Below are positions 16,901-23,413 of a DNA stretch of 46,615 nt, in pieces. The translations under genes were made by a program, and so were the position numbers. The notes beneath the pieces were generated by a model that had not been told where the DNA came from, made no database searches, and saw only the letters and a program-made list of their open reading frames with translations. How positions within the stretch are numbered: the first letter of the stretch is position 1; every line of letters begins with the position of its first letter. The stretch covers positions 1 to 46,615 of the forward strand of contig JAFZSL010000055.1 in the NCBI GenBank assembly GCA_017619375.1. Reading direction: 5' to 3'. This DNA comes from Prevotella sp. Lineage in GTDB: Bacteria > Bacteroidota > Bacteroidia > Bacteroidales > Bacteroidaceae.

Positions 16901-17173
16901 CTATACGAAAACTTTTCCGGAATACATCCCAGCATCTGTGTGGGACAAACCATCTTCGGCCTTACCTCCACCACCGGACAAAGCGACATCCATGACATCA
17001 ATTTCGTCAGCGATGTCGATGCCTATGTGAACAACACCGTGGGAATCGCCATGCCAAAGGCAAGTGCTACAGGTACAGGCAAGGCAAATGCCATCTATGA
17101 CCTGGGAGGAAGACCTGCCAACGGGAACAGCCGCATCGTGCTTACCAAGGGGAGGAAGAAGATTGAAAATTGA
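13979..17173 (+). CDS. Secreted GH127-type glycosidase (beta-L-arabinofuranosidase-like) with extra C-terminal modules
   Basis: The 1064-aa product starts with a signal peptide (MKRRHILTAVIAVLTLTATAQ). The GH127 (DUF1680) catalytic part covers about residues 22-600; the zinc/cysteine site of this family is visible as E355-S-C357 (in GPESCNSNN) and the Cys pair W423-C424-C425-VGTG. A middle region (about 600-860) resembles the beta-rich additions common in Bacteroidetes GH127 proteins. Residues 861-1030 are a module also found twice in the 1633-aa protein of this window. The tail (IYDLGGRPANG...RIVLTKGRKKIEN) looks like a Bacteroidetes C-terminal sorting tail. The likely substrate is arabinofuranose-bearing glycan, but that is family knowledge. 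The stop codon falls inside a heptamer repeat. Confidence 0.85.
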   Translation: MKRRHILTAVIAVLTLTATAQTELYPKHFDLEQVTLLDGPMKTAMDLNFKTLLQYDVDRLLTPYVRQSGLASTTNTASPYYRWESKHPSFPNWGDSSFNLDGHVGGHYLSALALGYAACHDSDMKARLKERMDYMVNIMKDCQDQYDNSTDGLYGFIGGQPINNEWKTLFRGDISGIRNRGGWVPFYCQHKILAGLRDAFLYGNSETARQLFLKLADWSVNVVAKVSSGDMENMLNIEHGGMNESLLDAYQLTGDAKYLTAAKKYTHKTMLNGMQTLNTTFLDGKHANTQVPKYIGMERICEEDATATSYQKAATNFWTDVAHNRTVCIGGNSVSEHFLAKANSNRYIDVLDGPESCNSNNMLKLTEMMCDRTGDASYADFYEQTMWNHILSTQDPETGGYVYFTTLRPQGYRIYSQVNQGMWCCVGTGMENHCKYGHFIYTHDGNETLYVNLFTPSVLEDETFGIKQETLFPCINPTASDIPTPFTATTTLTVTKGGTYAIAVRHPAWAGKEYQVSVNGAVVNAAVTQGTASYVTINRTWAEGDRILVLLPMELSYEECPNYTDYIAFKFGPILLGAPTTTASQQEAAETGLRYEQLQNEYAGAGRMDHAPGSRASAKSLVSSPLLIGERANVLDRIKMKPNSDLRFTIDASREGVESYAWNQLELRPFYQIHHARYMCYWYQQTEENYEKSDMALSEAANEALAQRTLDFVAPGEQQSEAGHEAKYSSDSSTGDYNTEHYRDARQNGFIQYTLYNEQQVSERLSVMFRFNLADQGRKATLTIDGSKVADITIPSSAKGSDANGFYNIEYPIPDNLVKDEAGNVKKQFVVRLTASSTTLCPGVYYIRLLKDYEEEAYQAYRFVANEWTTGDPNRVSASNITYDNEKNIIHVKASGTNNVALMLKYQDKDYAINSDQIYLVVRGTNLSTATGASYLWWLNGSNHGTQVAPTKICALTADGISQNVVAWDMTASGLYENFSGIHPSICVGQTIFGLTSTTGQSDIHDINFVSDVDAYVNNTVGIAMPKASATGTGKANAIYDLGGRPANGNSRIVLTKGRKKIEN

Positions 17174-17222
17174 AGATTGAAGATTGAAGATTGAAAATTG
17201 AAAATTGAAGATTGAAGATTGG
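17161..17222. repeat. Heptamer tandem repeat (ATTGAAR)n
   Basis: Nearly nine units of gattgaa/aattgaa run from 17161. The first units encode the last residues and the stop codon of the GH127-type gene. This array is the left part of the double repeat element D/E. Confidence 0.85.
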
Positions 17223-17224
17223 TC

Positions 17225-17370
17225 TTCGGTAGACTTCAAGCAAGCTTGGTCTACACTCGCTTAAACTCAACTTTGATAATTGCCAATTATCGAAGTTGCT
17301 CATGCTCGGTAGACTTCAAGCAAGCTTGGTCTACACTCGCTTAAACTCAACTTTGGAAATTGGAGATTGT
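17225..17370. repeat. Dispersed palindromic repeat, copies D and E in tandem
   Basis: Two cores (about 17225-17275 and 17290-17356) share ggtagacttcaagcaagctt and then ggtctacactcgcttaaactcaacttt. Each folds as a hairpin around caagcaagcttg with gtagac / gtctac arms. The second copy has the outer arm gaagttgc. Compared with copies A-C the arms carry compensating changes (gcagac/gtctgc to gtagac/gtctac), which argues that base pairing is conserved. Confidence 0.8.
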
Positions 17371-17422
17371 TAAAATTTCCTATAAAACGACAACAAATGT
17401 GCTGTGTTTGAAAAAAAAGGCC

Positions 17423-17430
17423 TACATTTG
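17423..17430 (+). promoter_or_regulatory. Putative -7 element (TACATTTG)
   Basis: TACATTTG lies 43 bases before the ATG at 17474. A TTTG at 17407 is too close (12 bases), so only the -7 part is convincing. Confidence 0.4.
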
Positions 17431-17473
17431 CTGAAATGAAAAACGAATTATATTCACCTAAACATTGATAAAC

Positions 17474-17881
17474 ATGACGTACAAAATTATTGACATCGAG
17501 GGAATCGGCCCTGCTTATGCAGAGAAATTGATTGCCGCAGGCATCAACACCGATGAAGAATTGCTGAAAAAATGTTGCAAACCAGCAGGCCGCAAGGAAC
17601 TGGCAGAGGCAACAGGCATCTCGCCCAAACTCATTCTCACTTGGACCAACCACTGCGACCTAATGCGCATCAACGGCGTTGGCCCGCAGTTCTCCGAACT
17701 TCTGGAAGCCGCCGGTGTGGACACCGTGAAGGAATTCCGCAACCGCAATGCAGAAAACCTTGCTGCCAAACTGGTAGAGGTGAACGAGGCTAAGAATTTG
17801 GTCAACCGCGTTCCCAGCCTGAAGGAAGTGGAGAAGATGATCGCCCAAGCCAAAGAGCTTGAGCCAATGATGGAATATTAA
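17474..17881 (+). CDS. Helix-hairpin-helix protein, DUF4332-like (135 aa)
   Basis: The product begins MTYKIIDIEGIGPAYAEKLIAAGI, and a second copy of the motif appears at about residues 62-75 (MRINGVGPQFSELLEAAGV). The paired GIGP..AEKL and GVGP..SELL hairpins are the pattern of DUF4332/HhH proteins, which are related to non-specific DNA-binding modules. No catalytic domain is attached, and no membrane segment. The frame extends three codons further only through a TTG. It is a single-gene unit with a strong terminator. Role unknown. Confidence 0.8.
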   Translation: MTYKIIDIEGIGPAYAEKLIAAGINTDEELLKKCCKPAGRKELAEATGISPKLILTWTNHCDLMRINGVGPQFSELLEAAGVDTVKEFRNRNAENLAAKLVEVNEAKNLVNRVPSLKEVEKMIAQAKELEPMMEY

Positions 17882-17952
17882 CCCCAGAATCTGAGGAATC
17901 GAAATAATCGGAAGATTAGAATAACAAGTGAAATCTGACCTTTCCGACAGGT

Positions 17953-17998
17953 AGAGTTTCCAGGACTTTTAGAGTTACAAGTTCTGGAAACTCTTTTT
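17953..17998. terminator. Bidirectional terminator
   Basis: A 16-bp stem (agagtttccaggactt / aagttctggaaactct, one mismatch-type pair) with a 10-base loop is followed by a T run. The T run touches the stop codon of the convergent gene at 17997. Confidence 0.85.
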
Positions 17999-18359
17999 AT
18001 TTCCCGTCAACAGGCATGTCAATCGTGCTTTCCGGACTGGCGTCAGGAACCACAGCAGTGCTGTCCTCCTTGGTTCTGGGATTTTCCAACATTCCGGCAA
18101 CCCTTGGACCACACGCCTCGACTGCCACCGCGACTCCCACCGCCATTCCAATGAAAGCAGCCTTGCCTACCACACGTTTCAAGTTGAGCTGACGTTCCAA
18201 ATATCTTACCTCCGCCTCGCATCTCGGACAAGTGCCGGCACAGTCGCCCTTGTGTTTGCACTCAGCAGGTTGATAGGGGATGTCATTTTGGCGAGCCACC
18301 TCCATACGGATTTCCTTCAGTTTCTCGCAAAGCATTTTTCCATATTCCATTGTCTGCAT
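17997..18359 (-). CDS. Small Cys-motif protein with hydrophobic segment (120 aa)
   Basis: Residues 34-47 read CKHKGDCAGTCPRC, three or four cysteines and a histidine set like a metal-binding knuckle, preceded by a helical segment (MLCEKLKEIRMEVARQNDIPY) and followed by EAEVRYLERQL. A hydrophobic Gly/Ala segment lies at about 62-83, then an acidic Ser/Pro tail. The knuckle pattern is one I associate with small uncharacterised Bacteroidales proteins; no named family. The ATG at 18359 or the one three codons later may be used. Confidence 0.7.
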   Translation of the reverse strand: MQTMEYGKMLCEKLKEIRMEVARQNDIPYQPAECKHKGDCAGTCPRCEAEVRYLERQLNLKRVVGKAAFIGMAVGVAVAVEACGPRVAGMLENPRTKEDSTAVVPDASPESTIDMPVDGK

Positions 18360-18549
18360 TTTTACAATTCAACTTCATCTTCCCTTTGCTTATCAAACGG
18401 GTTGCCTCACAAAGTTGGATTCGGTTGCTAAGTTACTTATTTCTTGCGTAAATTCCAAAAAAGCAGTGAAATTTTCACATACTTATGCAAAAAGGCAAGG
18501 TTTTGGAAATAAAAAAAGAAAAATTATGGTTTTTTCTCAAAAAATATCG

Positions 18550-18557
18550 TATATTTG
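18550..18557 (+). promoter_or_regulatory. Putative -7 element (TATATTTG)
   Basis: TATATTTG is a full match to the -7 consensus and lies 28 bases before the ATG at 18586. The -33 region is not a clear TTTG. Confidence 0.5.
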
Positions 18558-18585
18558 CACATTATAAACCAAAACCTATCCAATA

Positions 18586-19032
18586 ATGAAAAAAGCACTC
18601 TTCACCCTGTTAGCAACCTTGATGCTCTGCTTGCCATCACAAGCCCAAGAGATGAACACCTGCCTCCACATCGCCGACTACACCATACGCATGGATGTCA
18701 AAGTCGCCAAAAAAGTGATGAAGAAAGAAGGTTTCAAGAAAGTCACCAGCAGAGACGACGCCATTTATTTCACAAACAAGAAGATGAAAATCGATGCCAT
18801 GCTGGCCATCATAGGCGATCATGTGGACTATATCAAATTCCTCTTCGCCACGGCTCCATCACCTCGTGAAGTGGAAGGCTCAGCCAGGATGTGTGGCTAC
18901 ACTCCTGTCGGCGGCTTGGGTCCGAATCGCAAGTTCATCAAAGAGCCTTATGCCCTCTATACGTCACCCATTCAAAACGACCCCCATTATGTATATGGCT
19001 TTTCCATCAAATACGAGCCTCAGGGTTGGTGA
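18586..19032 (+). CDS. Secreted hypothetical protein (148 aa)
   Basis: A signal peptide (MKKALFTLLATLMLCLPSQAQ) precedes about 127 residues of mixed alpha/beta character with many lysines (VAKKVMKKEGFKKVTS). There are two cysteines in the mature part (C27 and one in MCGYTP). No lipobox, no repeats and no recognised family. It is likely periplasmic or secreted. It stands alone between the Cys-motif gene and the 60-aa peptide gene. Confidence 0.75.
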   Translation: MKKALFTLLATLMLCLPSQAQEMNTCLHIADYTIRMDVKVAKKVMKKEGFKKVTSRDDAIYFTNKKMKIDAMLAIIGDHVDYIKFLFATAPSPREVEGSARMCGYTPVGGLGPNRKFIKEPYALYTSPIQNDPHYVYGFSIKYEPQGW

Positions 19033-19126
19033 TGTGCAACGATAGTCTGAAAAGCGACTTTTAGGCAAGGAAAAAAGGATGACAACCATTTTTTTGGGTG
19101 TCAATTCGTTGTTTTTTAATTTTTTA

Positions 19127-19158
19127 TTTGCATAATAAGAAAAAAAAGCATAATTTTA
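19127..19158 (+). promoter_or_regulatory. Promoter of the 60-aa peptide gene
   Basis: TTTG (19127-19130), 20 bases, then TAATTTTA (19151-19158), one base off the -7 consensus. The leader is about 70 bases. Confidence 0.6.
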
Positions 19159-19236
19159 CGCCCGATTAATGGCTGTTCCGACCAACGCGAAGCCATTTGG
19201 ATTAGCATTCAATATTAAAACAAAAAAATAAAAACC

Positions 19237-19419
19237 ATGAAGAAGTACGTCAAACCCATTACGGAGTGCGTTGAGGGCACCCTCCAACTCCCATTGATGT
19301 TGAGTCTGATTGACGAAATAGGCGATGGACAGTTGAGCAACTCTTTCGATTTTGAAGAAGACGATGGCCCCAAGACCACAGGCGGCGACAGCTACGATCA
19401 TCTGAGCATTGGCTTCTAA
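19237..19419 (+). CDS. 60-aa peptide, acidic C-terminal half, unknown
   Basis: The peptide starts MKKYVKPITECVEGTLQLPL and continues with a strongly acidic Gly/Ser part (SFDFEEDDGPKTTGGD) ending SIGF. MKKYxKPxTE is an opening I recall in many short Bacteroidales ORFs, but that is memory, not a search. The single Cys (C11) and the lack of a signal peptide leave open a peptide precursor, a small regulatory protein or a secreted peptide. It has its own promoter and a strong hairpin 10 bases after the stop, so it forms a complete one-gene unit of about 310 bases. Confidence 0.65.
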   Translation: MKKYVKPITECVEGTLQLPLMLSLIDEIGDGQLSNSFDFEEDDGPKTTGGDSYDHLSIGF

Positions 19420-19429
19420 ATGAAATCAA

Positions 19430-19471
19430 ATGCAAGTCTCCCCCGAACCTAAGTTTGGGGGAGACTTGCAT
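19430..19471 (+). terminator. Strong hairpin behind the 60-aa peptide gene
   Basis: A perfect 15-bp stem (atgcaagtctccccc / gggggagacttgcat) with a 12-base loop. The T run after it is short, so it may end transcription or protect the 3' end. Confidence 0.7.
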
Positions 19472-19511
19472 TATAGTTGCTGTCAGCCTGTCAACGGCAT
19501 GCATTCCATTC

Positions 19512-20330
19512 CTAATACCCATCTTCCTTGGCCCTCTCCCTGAGATGTTTGATGCGTTGGTCGAAATCAGGATGAGAAGAAAATGCCTGCAAGAACTTTT
19601 GATACCGTTTGTCTTGATGCTTTGACAGTTTCTTGAGTTTCTCAAAGAGTTTCACCATGGCCAAAGGGTTTTTCCCATGCGCTTTGAGGAAATCATATCC
19701 ATAGTCATCAGCCTGCGTCTCATGGAACTTGGAATGTGAAGCAGAGAGCACGGCACTGCCCAAAGTTCCAAGAAAGGAGTCAGACATCATAGCCCAGGTG
19801 TCACTCACCGCCCCCAGTGCGTCGGAGGCCGCACTGCGAAGGATGGCGCTCCTCCATGCCTTCTTGGAATGTTTCAAAGCCACATGTCCCAACTCATGTC
19901 CCAGCACCCCCATCAGTTCATCATCGGTGAGTGCATCCATCAAGGCGGAGAATACCCGCACACTGCCATCAGGACAGGCGAAGGCATTGGCCTCGGTAGT
20001 CTTGTAAACCTTGAAATTGAGGCTCACTCCCTCCACGCTGTCGATGCCGCTCATCACCCTATCCAAACGCTTGGCATAATTGCTATTCTCTTTCATCACA
20101 GTGTACTGCTTGTCCATATAAGCCACCTCCTTGCTCACCATTTCTGCCAATTGTTCATCAGTGATGGTGACCGCCTTCCCCACTTTCCAAGCACTGGAGA
20201 GAGCACGCAGCCAATCCACTTGCGCAAAGGTCTTTCCTGGAAGGAATAGCACAAGAATGAGCACGGCCATCGCCCTCGTGGTATTCCAACAATGCGCCAA
20301 CCCATTAACTTTCACTTTTTCTCTCATCAT
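19512..20330 (-). CDS. M48-family metalloprotease, secreted or membrane-attached
   Basis: The product (about 272 aa) has an N-terminal hydrophobic export segment (AMAVLILVLFLPGKTFAQ) and the zinc motif HELGH (residues about 144-148), with the third ligand glutamate in HETQADDYGYDF. This is the M48/Ste24 fold without the multiple membrane helices, as in the BepA/LoiP-like periplasmic proteases that clear misfolded outer-membrane proteins. The frame is open up to 20477 but that part overlaps the promoter. The promoter -7 box ends only four bases before the ATG at 20330, so translation may begin there without a leader, or at the internal ATG near 20270 just before the export segment. Confidence 0.85.
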   Translation of the reverse strand: MMREKVKVNGLAHCWNTTRAMAVLILVLFLPGKTFAQVDWLRALSSAWKVGKAVTITDEQLAEMVSKEVAYMDKQYTVMKENSNYAKRLDRVMSGIDSVEGVSLNFKVYKTTEANAFACPDGSVRVFSALMDALTDDELMGVLGHELGHVALKHSKKAWRSAILRSAASDALGAVSDTWAMMSDSFLGTLGSAVLSASHSKFHETQADDYGYDFLKAHGKNPLAMVKLFEKLKKLSKHQDKRYQKFLQAFSSHPDFDQRIKHLRERAKEDGY

Positions 20331-20334
20331 AAGA

Positions 20335-20365
20335 CAAAGATAATACAAACTTGAGTGAAAGCAAA
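20335..20365 (-). promoter_or_regulatory. Promoter of the M48 protease gene
   Basis: On the minus strand TTTG (20362-20365), 19 bases, TATCTTTG (20335-20342): full consensus. It is unusually close to the annotated start codon. Confidence 0.75.
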
Positions 20366-20411
20366 ATAATACATAAGTTTTTTTCAAAGAAAGAAAAACC
20401 ATATCCCAACA

Positions 20412-20443
20412 TTTGTACATTTCAATAGTTTTTCCTACCTTTG
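20412..20443 (+). promoter_or_regulatory. Promoter of the SusC/SusD-like pair
   Basis: TTTG (20412-20415), 20 bases, TACCTTTG (20436-20443): full consensus. It lies back to back with the M48 promoter, about 45 bases away. Confidence 0.8.
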
Positions 20444-20465
20444 CATTTAGAGAACAGGTATAAAG

Positions 20466-20536
20466 GGAATCTTTCAATTATTCTGAATAATCTGACTCCA
20501 ATCATACCAGATTACTCCGATAAAATCTAAGATTCC
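20466..20536 (+). promoter_or_regulatory. Structured 5' leader of the susC-like mRNA
   Basis: An 8-bp perfect inverted repeat (ggaatctt 20466-20473 / aagattcc 20529-20536) encloses two further possible stems: attatt / aataat (20477-20491) and aatctg / cagatt (20489-20513), which share bases and so compete. This would make a branched leader about 25 bases before the start codon. The biological role is inferred only. Confidence 0.4.
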
Positions 20537-20563
20537 TATAATTCAAGGCACACCATCAATCCT

Positions 20564-23317
20564 ATGAAAAGAAGCATCATCCTACTATCCGTCATGACCC
20601 TGTCGCTTGCGCCACTCGTCACATTAGCCCAGCGCGACATCCCTCTTATCGTCGACCGTCAAAAAAGCAAAGCCATCAACACCCATTTGACAACCACCGA
20701 CACCATACCCAACGCAGCCCATTTCAGTGGCGGTTCCACCGACAAGGTGACAGAAGAACGTATGAACAAAGGTCTGGTCACCAACTCTCTCAGTGCCTTG
20801 AGCGGCCAAGCCGCCGGTGTGCAGGTGTCAAGCGGTGACAACCACATGGCCATGCTCAGCAGCGTGCGTGTGCGCGGCACCACGTCGCTTACAGGTGGCA
20901 ACGACCCACTCGTCATCATCGATGGTGTTGCTTCCGATCTCGCCACCCTCTCCTCCGTCTATCCCGCCGACATCGAGAGTTTCACCATCCTCAAGAACGC
21001 GGCGGAAACCGCCAAATATGGTTCAAGAGGCGCTTCCGGCGTCATCGAGGTGACGACGAAGAAAGGTAAAGAAGGAAAGTTCCACATTTCCTACGATGGC
21101 AATCTCGGTTTCGAGTCCACCTACAAGAAACTCAACATGCTCTCAAGTGACGACTACATCAAGGTCGCAGACGAACTCGGTCTGCAATATGTGTCCAGAG
21201 GATACGATGTGGACTACCAAGACGCCATCACCCGCACCGGTTTCGTACAGAACCACCATGTGGCATTCGGCGGCGGCACCGAGAGCAACAACTACCGTGC
21301 CTCGATAGGCATCATGGACCACAGCACCGTGGTGCGCACCAACGACTACAACAACTTCGTGGCCAAACTCGACATCTTCCAAAAAGCCTTTGACGACCGT
21401 CTCAGCGTGGAACTGGGTGTCTATGGCTCCTCCCAGAAAGCCCACGACATCTTCGACGAACAAGGACTCTTCTATTCCGCCGCTGCCATGAACCCCACCA
21501 TTTCCAAAGACAGAATAGGCAGTGGAGCATGGGAAAAAAACTCCACCGCTTCTCAAATCAACAACCCCATGGCATTGTTGCAAGAGCAAGACCATAAGAA
21601 AAACCTCAATTTCAACACTCACGTGAAACTATCCTATCAGATATGGCCCAACCTTAGCGTGAGCGCCTTCGGATCGTATTCTTTCACCAGCAACGAAAAC
21701 GCACAATTCCTTCCCACCTGGGTGTGGGCTCAAGGACAAGCCTACCGGGGTGAGAGAAAAACCGAGGACTGGTTAGGCAACCTCTCGGCAGACTATTGGT
21801 GGGACTTCAATGCAGAAAACCGCCTCGAACTCACCGGATTAATGGAATATCAGCGCAGCACCATCACTGGGTTCAACACCACCGTCAAAGGATTCACGAC
21901 CAACGAGTTCGGATACAACAACCTGAAAGCCGGCTCCCTACGCCCCTACGGCGGAACGGCTTCCAACTATCAACGCCCCATCCTCGCCTCCTTCATGGCC
22001 AATGCCAAATACCTCCTTCTCCACCGTTACACCTTTGGCGTCACCATGCGCGCCGACGGCAGTAGCAAGGTTGGCAAGAACAACCGTTGGGGATACTTCC
22101 CATCTTTCTCCTTCGAATGGGATTTCCTCAAAGAAACCTTTATCAAACACAGACCATACATCAGTCAACTCAAGTTCCGTCTCAGTTCCGGCATCTCCGG
22201 CAACCTTGGAGGCATCGACTCCTACAACTCACTTGAGATGTACCAACCCATCGCCGTCGTACCGACCTATGACACGCCAAGCGTCACCCTCGGACACGCC
22301 AGCAACGCCAACCCCGACCTGAAATGGGAGACAAGAGGCACCTTCAACATCGGCATGGACCTGGGGCTATGGCGCAACCGCCTCGTAATGACGGCAGAAT
22401 ACTACTATTCCAAAACATACGACATGCTTTATCTCTATGAAGTGAGCGTACCGCCATTCCCTTACAACAAACTGCTGGCCAACCTGGGTTCCATGAGCAA
22501 CCAAGGTTTCGAATTAGGATTGGGAGGAACACCTTTGCAAACCAAGGACATGCAACTCCATGTGAACATGAACCTCTCCTATCAGAAAAACAAACTCATC
22601 TCTCTTTCAGGCAATTACAACGGGGAGCACATGACAGCCAACAACATCACCGCCATTGGTGCGCTCAACGGTGCAGGCTTCCATGGAGGCAACAACGACA
22701 TCGTTTACCAAATCGTGGGGCAACCCATCGGCGTATTCTTCCTACCCCACTGCACAGGAGTGGTGGATTATGGCGACGGCACCTACATGTATGAAATCGC
22801 CGACCTTAACAATGATGGCAAGGCAGACCCCGCTTCCGACAGGTACATCGCCGGGCAAGCCACCCCGAAATGGACATTAGGTTCCAACATCAGTTTCAGG
22901 TACAAGAATTTCGATGTCTCACTGCAAATGAACGGAGCCTTCGGCCACAAGATCTACAACGGCACCACGTTAACCTACATGAACATGGGCTCCTTTCCCG
23001 ACTACAACGTCATGAGCGACGCCCCCAAGAGGATGATCTATGACCAAGTTGCCACCGACTACTACCTGGAAAGCGGCGACTACCTCAATTTCGACTACCT
23101 CACCTTTGGATGGAACATTCCCATCCGCCAATACACGACATATGTCAACACGCTCCGCCTCTCCTTCAGCATCAACAACATCGGCACCATCACCTCCTAC
23201 AGCGGACTGACCCCTATGATCAACAGTTATGTGGTGAGCAACACCCTCGGCATCGACGACAAGCGCTCCTTCCCACCTTATCGATCATACACCTTCGGTG
23301 TCAGCATATCACTCTGA
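20564..23317 (+). CDS. SusC/RagA-family TonB-linked outer-membrane receptor
   Basis: A 917-aa outer-membrane barrel that would import glycan or peptide pieces using TonB energy. After the signal peptide (ending LVTLAQ) there are only about 45 residues before the plug domain; the usual N-terminal carboxypeptidase-regulatory-like domain is missing. The plug is typical: SLSALSGQAAGVQVSSGD, then VRVRGTTSLTGGNDPLVIIDGV and YGSRGASGVIEVTTKKGK. The rest is barrel, ending in a C-terminal strand (YTFGVSISL). SusD-like partner gene follows 96 bases downstream. No sigma/anti-sigma pair, hybrid sensor or glycosidase is adjacent, so the substrate is open. Confidence 0.93.
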   Translation: MKRSIILLSVMTLSLAPLVTLAQRDIPLIVDRQKSKAINTHLTTTDTIPNAAHFSGGSTDKVTEERMNKGLVTNSLSALSGQAAGVQVSSGDNHMAMLSSVRVRGTTSLTGGNDPLVIIDGVASDLATLSSVYPADIESFTILKNAAETAKYGSRGASGVIEVTTKKGKEGKFHISYDGNLGFESTYKKLNMLSSDDYIKVADELGLQYVSRGYDVDYQDAITRTGFVQNHHVAFGGGTESNNYRASIGIMDHSTVVRTNDYNNFVAKLDIFQKAFDDRLSVELGVYGSSQKAHDIFDEQGLFYSAAAMNPTISKDRIGSGAWEKNSTASQINNPMALLQEQDHKKNLNFNTHVKLSYQIWPNLSVSAFGSYSFTSNENAQFLPTWVWAQGQAYRGERKTEDWLGNLSADYWWDFNAENRLELTGLMEYQRSTITGFNTTVKGFTTNEFGYNNLKAGSLRPYGGTASNYQRPILASFMANAKYLLLHRYTFGVTMRADGSSKVGKNNRWGYFPSFSFEWDFLKETFIKHRPYISQLKFRLSSGISGNLGGIDSYNSLEMYQPIAVVPTYDTPSVTLGHASNANPDLKWETRGTFNIGMDLGLWRNRLVMTAEYYYSKTYDMLYLYEVSVPPFPYNKLLANLGSMSNQGFELGLGGTPLQTKDMQLHVNMNLSYQKNKLISLSGNYNGEHMTANNITAIGALNGAGFHGGNNDIVYQIVGQPIGVFFLPHCTGVVDYGDGTYMYEIADLNNDGKADPASDRYIAGQATPKWTLGSNISFRYKNFDVSLQMNGAFGHKIYNGTTLTYMNMGSFPDYNVMSDAPKRMIYDQVATDYYLESGDYLNFDYLTFGWNIPIRQYTTYVNTLRLSFSINNIGTITSYSGLTPMINSYVVSNTLGIDDKRSFPPYRSYTFGVSISL

Positions 23318-23360
23318 ACCCTATTTCAACATCCGTCACCCATTGCAGACCAATCATCAG

Positions 23361-23410
23361 GCTTTAGGACATAGACCTTAAGCATTTAAAATAGACATTA
23401 GACTTTAAGC
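23361..23410. repeat. Degenerate CTTTAAGC/TAGAC repeat between susC and susD
   Basis: Loose repetitions of 'tagac..ttaagcattt' fill the gap just before the susD-like start. They resemble the simple repeats elsewhere in the window but have a different unit. Confidence 0.4.
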
Positions 23411-23413
23411 ATC

